Source of the DNA: Chryseobacterium lactis
Lineage (GTDB): Bacteria; Bacteroidota; Bacteroidia; Flavobacteriales; Weeksellaceae
Direction of reading: 5' to 3'
DNA: 64,000 nucleotides
Assembly (NCBI RefSeq): GCF_003815875.1
Contig: NZ_CP033924.1
Location: forward strand, 930,001 to 994,000
The stretch's first letter is position 1. Each line of letters starts with the position of its first letter. Position numbers and translations under genes: made by a program. Under the pieces are notes generated by a model. That model had not been told where the DNA came from. It ran no database searches and saw only the letters and a list, made by a program, of their open reading frames with translations. Below, piece after piece: positions 62,683 through 64,000 of this stretch.

Positions 62683-63312
62683 TTAGTCTGCAGCGTATCC
62701 CAAAATTGCAAAAACACTTAACAAAAGATTCATTCTCACTTTTTTCTCGGCTTCTTTTGTATACGTTTCTTCATTTTTACTTGGAACATAAAGTTCATAA
62801 AAATTCTTATTACGGATCACAAACAAGGTAGAGCCTATAATCATGGTAAGAATATCTTCAGGCTTTGGAGTGAAGGTAAAAACACCAGATGCCACCCCTT
62901 TTTTTATCACCTCATCCAGTTTCTTTACAAATAATTGGTAGAAATCTAAAAGTTCATCTTTTAAATTCTCTGTATGACGGAGTTCCTGGGTTACAAAACC
63001 ATGGAAATAATTGTATTTAAATAATTGGGAAACGATATACTTGATCATTTCGCGCATCTGCATTTCCGGTTTACCTTCTTTAATTGTGTCGGCAAATTCA
63101 GAGAAATTTTCTCTGGTCTTTAATACCCTGTACTGGTACAAATAAGACATCATTTTCTCCTTTGAACCGAAGTAATAGGAAATCATCGCGACATTGATAT
63201 TTGCCTTAGAACAGATATCTCTCACAGATGTTCCCTCATATCCTTTTTTTGCGATGAGTTCCTCCGCAATGTCCAGTATGTGGATCTGTTTTTCCGTAAA
63301 TTTTTTTTTCAT
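62683..63312 (-). CDS. TetR/AcrR-family transcription regulator
   Basis: This 209-residue protein has the N-terminal TetR helix-turn-helix (about 5-55: ILDIAEELIAKKGYEGTSVR and ISYYFGSKEKMMSYLY) and a helical ligand domain. Its targets are unknown; it is divergent from tatD, with an imperfect palindrome between them that may be its operator. Most TetR proteins repress until they bind a small ligand. Confidence 0.93.
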   Translation of the reverse strand: MKKKFTEKQIHILDIAEELIAKKGYEGTSVRDICSKANINVAMISYYFGSKEKMMSYLYQYRVLKTRENFSEFADTIKEGKPEMQMREMIKYIVSQLFKYNYFHGFVTQELRHTENLKDELLDFYQLFVKKLDEVIKKGVASGVFTFTPKPEDILTMIIGSTLFVIRNKNFYELYVPSKNEETYTKEAEKKVRMNLLLSVFAILGYAAD

Positions 63313-63352
63313 AAAGTGCAGTTTGAGTAAAGTTAAGAAATTTTTAACACAT

Positions 63353-63373
63353 TTATAAACGTATGTTTAATAA
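63353..63373. promoter_or_regulatory. Operator-like dyad between tetR and tatD
   Basis: TTATAAAC and GTTTAATAA flank a GTAT centre, forming an imperfect palindrome of about 21 bases in the divergent spacer. TetR proteins commonly bind such sites to control their own gene. Confidence 0.4.
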
Positions 63374-63397
63374 TTTTCAATTAATTCTAAATAACAT

Positions 63398-63405
63398 TAT
63401 TTTTG
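63398..63405 (+). promoter_or_regulatory. -7-like element at the tatD start
   Basis: TATTTTTG matches TAnnTTTG but ends only 3 bases before the tatD ATG, so transcription from it would give a nearly leaderless message. It may be chance. Confidence 0.25.
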
Positions 63406-63408
63406 AGC

Positions 63409-64000
63409 ATGGAATTTTTTGATTTTCACCATCATAAAAAGGATACCCAAAATGGAATTTATAATTTGAATTTTGGAGAAACTCCACCGGACATCCCCTA
63501 TTCAGTCGGTATTCATCCTCAGGATATCGATCGCAACCATGTGGAAACGCAGCTGGAATGGATGAAAAATATGATATCTGAAAACTGTTTTGCGATTGGC
63601 GAATGTGGCCTAGATTCACTCGTTCAGATTGACCAAAAGATTCAGGAAGATATTTTTTTGCAACAAATCCGGATCTCGAATGAAGTAAAAAAACCGATTA
63701 TTGTACATTGCGTCAGAAAATTTTATGAAGTTATTTCTTTTAAAAAGAATGCGGAACAACCTATGATTATTCATGGTTTTAATAAAAAACAACGCATAGC
63801 AGATGATCTGCTTTCTCATAATTTTTACCTGAGTTTTGGAAAAGCTGTTTTGTATCATCTATCTTTGCAGGATATTTTAAAAAATACTCCAATAAACAAA
63901 ATCTTTTTAGAGACTGATAATGAAGATTTTAAAATCGAAGAATTGTATCAGAAGGTCTCAGAAATAAAGGATATTTCTTTGGAACAACTTAAGGAACAAA
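63409..64000 (+). CDS. tatD: TatD-family metal-dependent hydrolase, 3' end missing
   Basis: The first 197 codons are present; the gene runs off the window. The start MEFFDFHHHK gives the H-x-H metal pair of TatD nucleases in variant spacing, followed by SVGIHPQD, AIGECGLDS (conserved glutamate), PIIVHCVR (metal histidine), IIHGFN and IFLETDNED. TatD proteins are metal-dependent DNases or related hydrolases. The N-terminal half is slightly shorter than E. coli TatD, as in Bacteroidetes versions. Confidence 0.88.
   Translation, partial: MEFFDFHHHKKDTQNGIYNLNFGETPPDIPYSVGIHPQDIDRNHVETQLEWMKNMISENCFAIGECGLDSLVQIDQKIQEDIFLQQIRISNEVKKPIIVHCVRKFYEVISFKKNAEQPMIIHGFNKKQRIADDLLSHNFYLSFGKAVLYHLSLQDILKNTPINKIFLETDNEDFKIEELYQKVSEIKDISLEQLKEQ

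Noticed and set aside
1..64000. tRNA or rRNA genes, CRISPR arrays, prophage or intact transposase.
   Set aside because: None seen on reading both strands. A tRNAscan or ISfinder run would settle small or degraded cases.

Overview
The window reads as chromosomal DNA of a member of the Flavobacteriia, most likely Chryseobacterium or a close relative (Weeksellaceae). The grounds are low GC, several TTG-N19/20-TAnnTTTG promoters of the Bacteroidetes type, type IX secretion (T9SS) C-terminal sorting domains, Bacteroidetes-specific families (DUF4349, DUF4251, DUF4835, DUF5687), GG-leader cysteine-rich peptides, and the bamD-rpoZ-coaBC-DUF4835-recN neighbourhood. The genus is inferred from remembered gene content, not from a search. 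No rRNA, tRNA, CRISPR array, intact insertion sequence or prophage was seen.

Layout. 1-12 kb: the 5' end of an mlaD-like gene, a PpiD-type chaperone/isomerase, Lon protease, an AI-2E family transporter, an orphan GG-leader peptide, DoxX, a glutaryl-CoA dehydrogenase-like enzyme, two envelope proteins (DUF4349, TraB/GumN) and a frameshifted ECF sigma gene with a membrane partner. 12-19 kb: pgi, folD, queE, a polyprenyl-phosphate sugar transferase, and mlaE-mlaF followed by a small beta-barrel. 19-28 kb: an M48 lipoprotease, a DUF4251 lipoprotein, MeaB, two tandem cytochrome c lipoproteins and two paralogous secreted M36 metalloproteases. 28-32.5 kb: a minus-strand RNA-repair island (263-aa basic protein of unknown family, RtcB, nucleotidyltransferase, PrfH, TPR protein). 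32.5-40 kb: an orphan small transcript, a lipoprotein, methylmalonyl-CoA mutase, prolyl oligopeptidase, an unknown exported protein and release factor 1. 40-46.6 kb: a SAM-I riboswitch controlling a TonB receptor and an APC permease, then a T9SS FISUMP protein and an AraC regulator. 46.7-53.4 kb: class I and class II fumarases, a sigma/anti-sigma-like/outer-membrane-protein unit, and a second GG peptide. 53.4-64 kb: a DUF5687/ABC/Dyp-peroxidase operon, recN, a third GG peptide, DUF4835, coaBC, rpoZ, bamD, a TetR regulator and a truncated tatD.

How the genes fit together. MeaB services the methylmalonyl-CoA mutase about 12 kb away. MlaD, MlaE and MlaF belong to one lipid-transport system split over two loci. 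RtcB and PrfH are known partners in repairing and rescuing ribosomes with cleaved 16S rRNA; here they sit with a nucleotidyltransferase and an unrecognised basic protein, which makes this the best candidate for an under-described system. The riboswitch suggests that the TonB receptor and permease import methionine or a related compound. Other points of interest are a terminator-like hairpin with a U-run exactly at the sigma-gene frameshift, a well-delimited small transcript at 32.64-32.80 kb, and three unlinked cysteine-rich GG peptides with no visible maturation genes.
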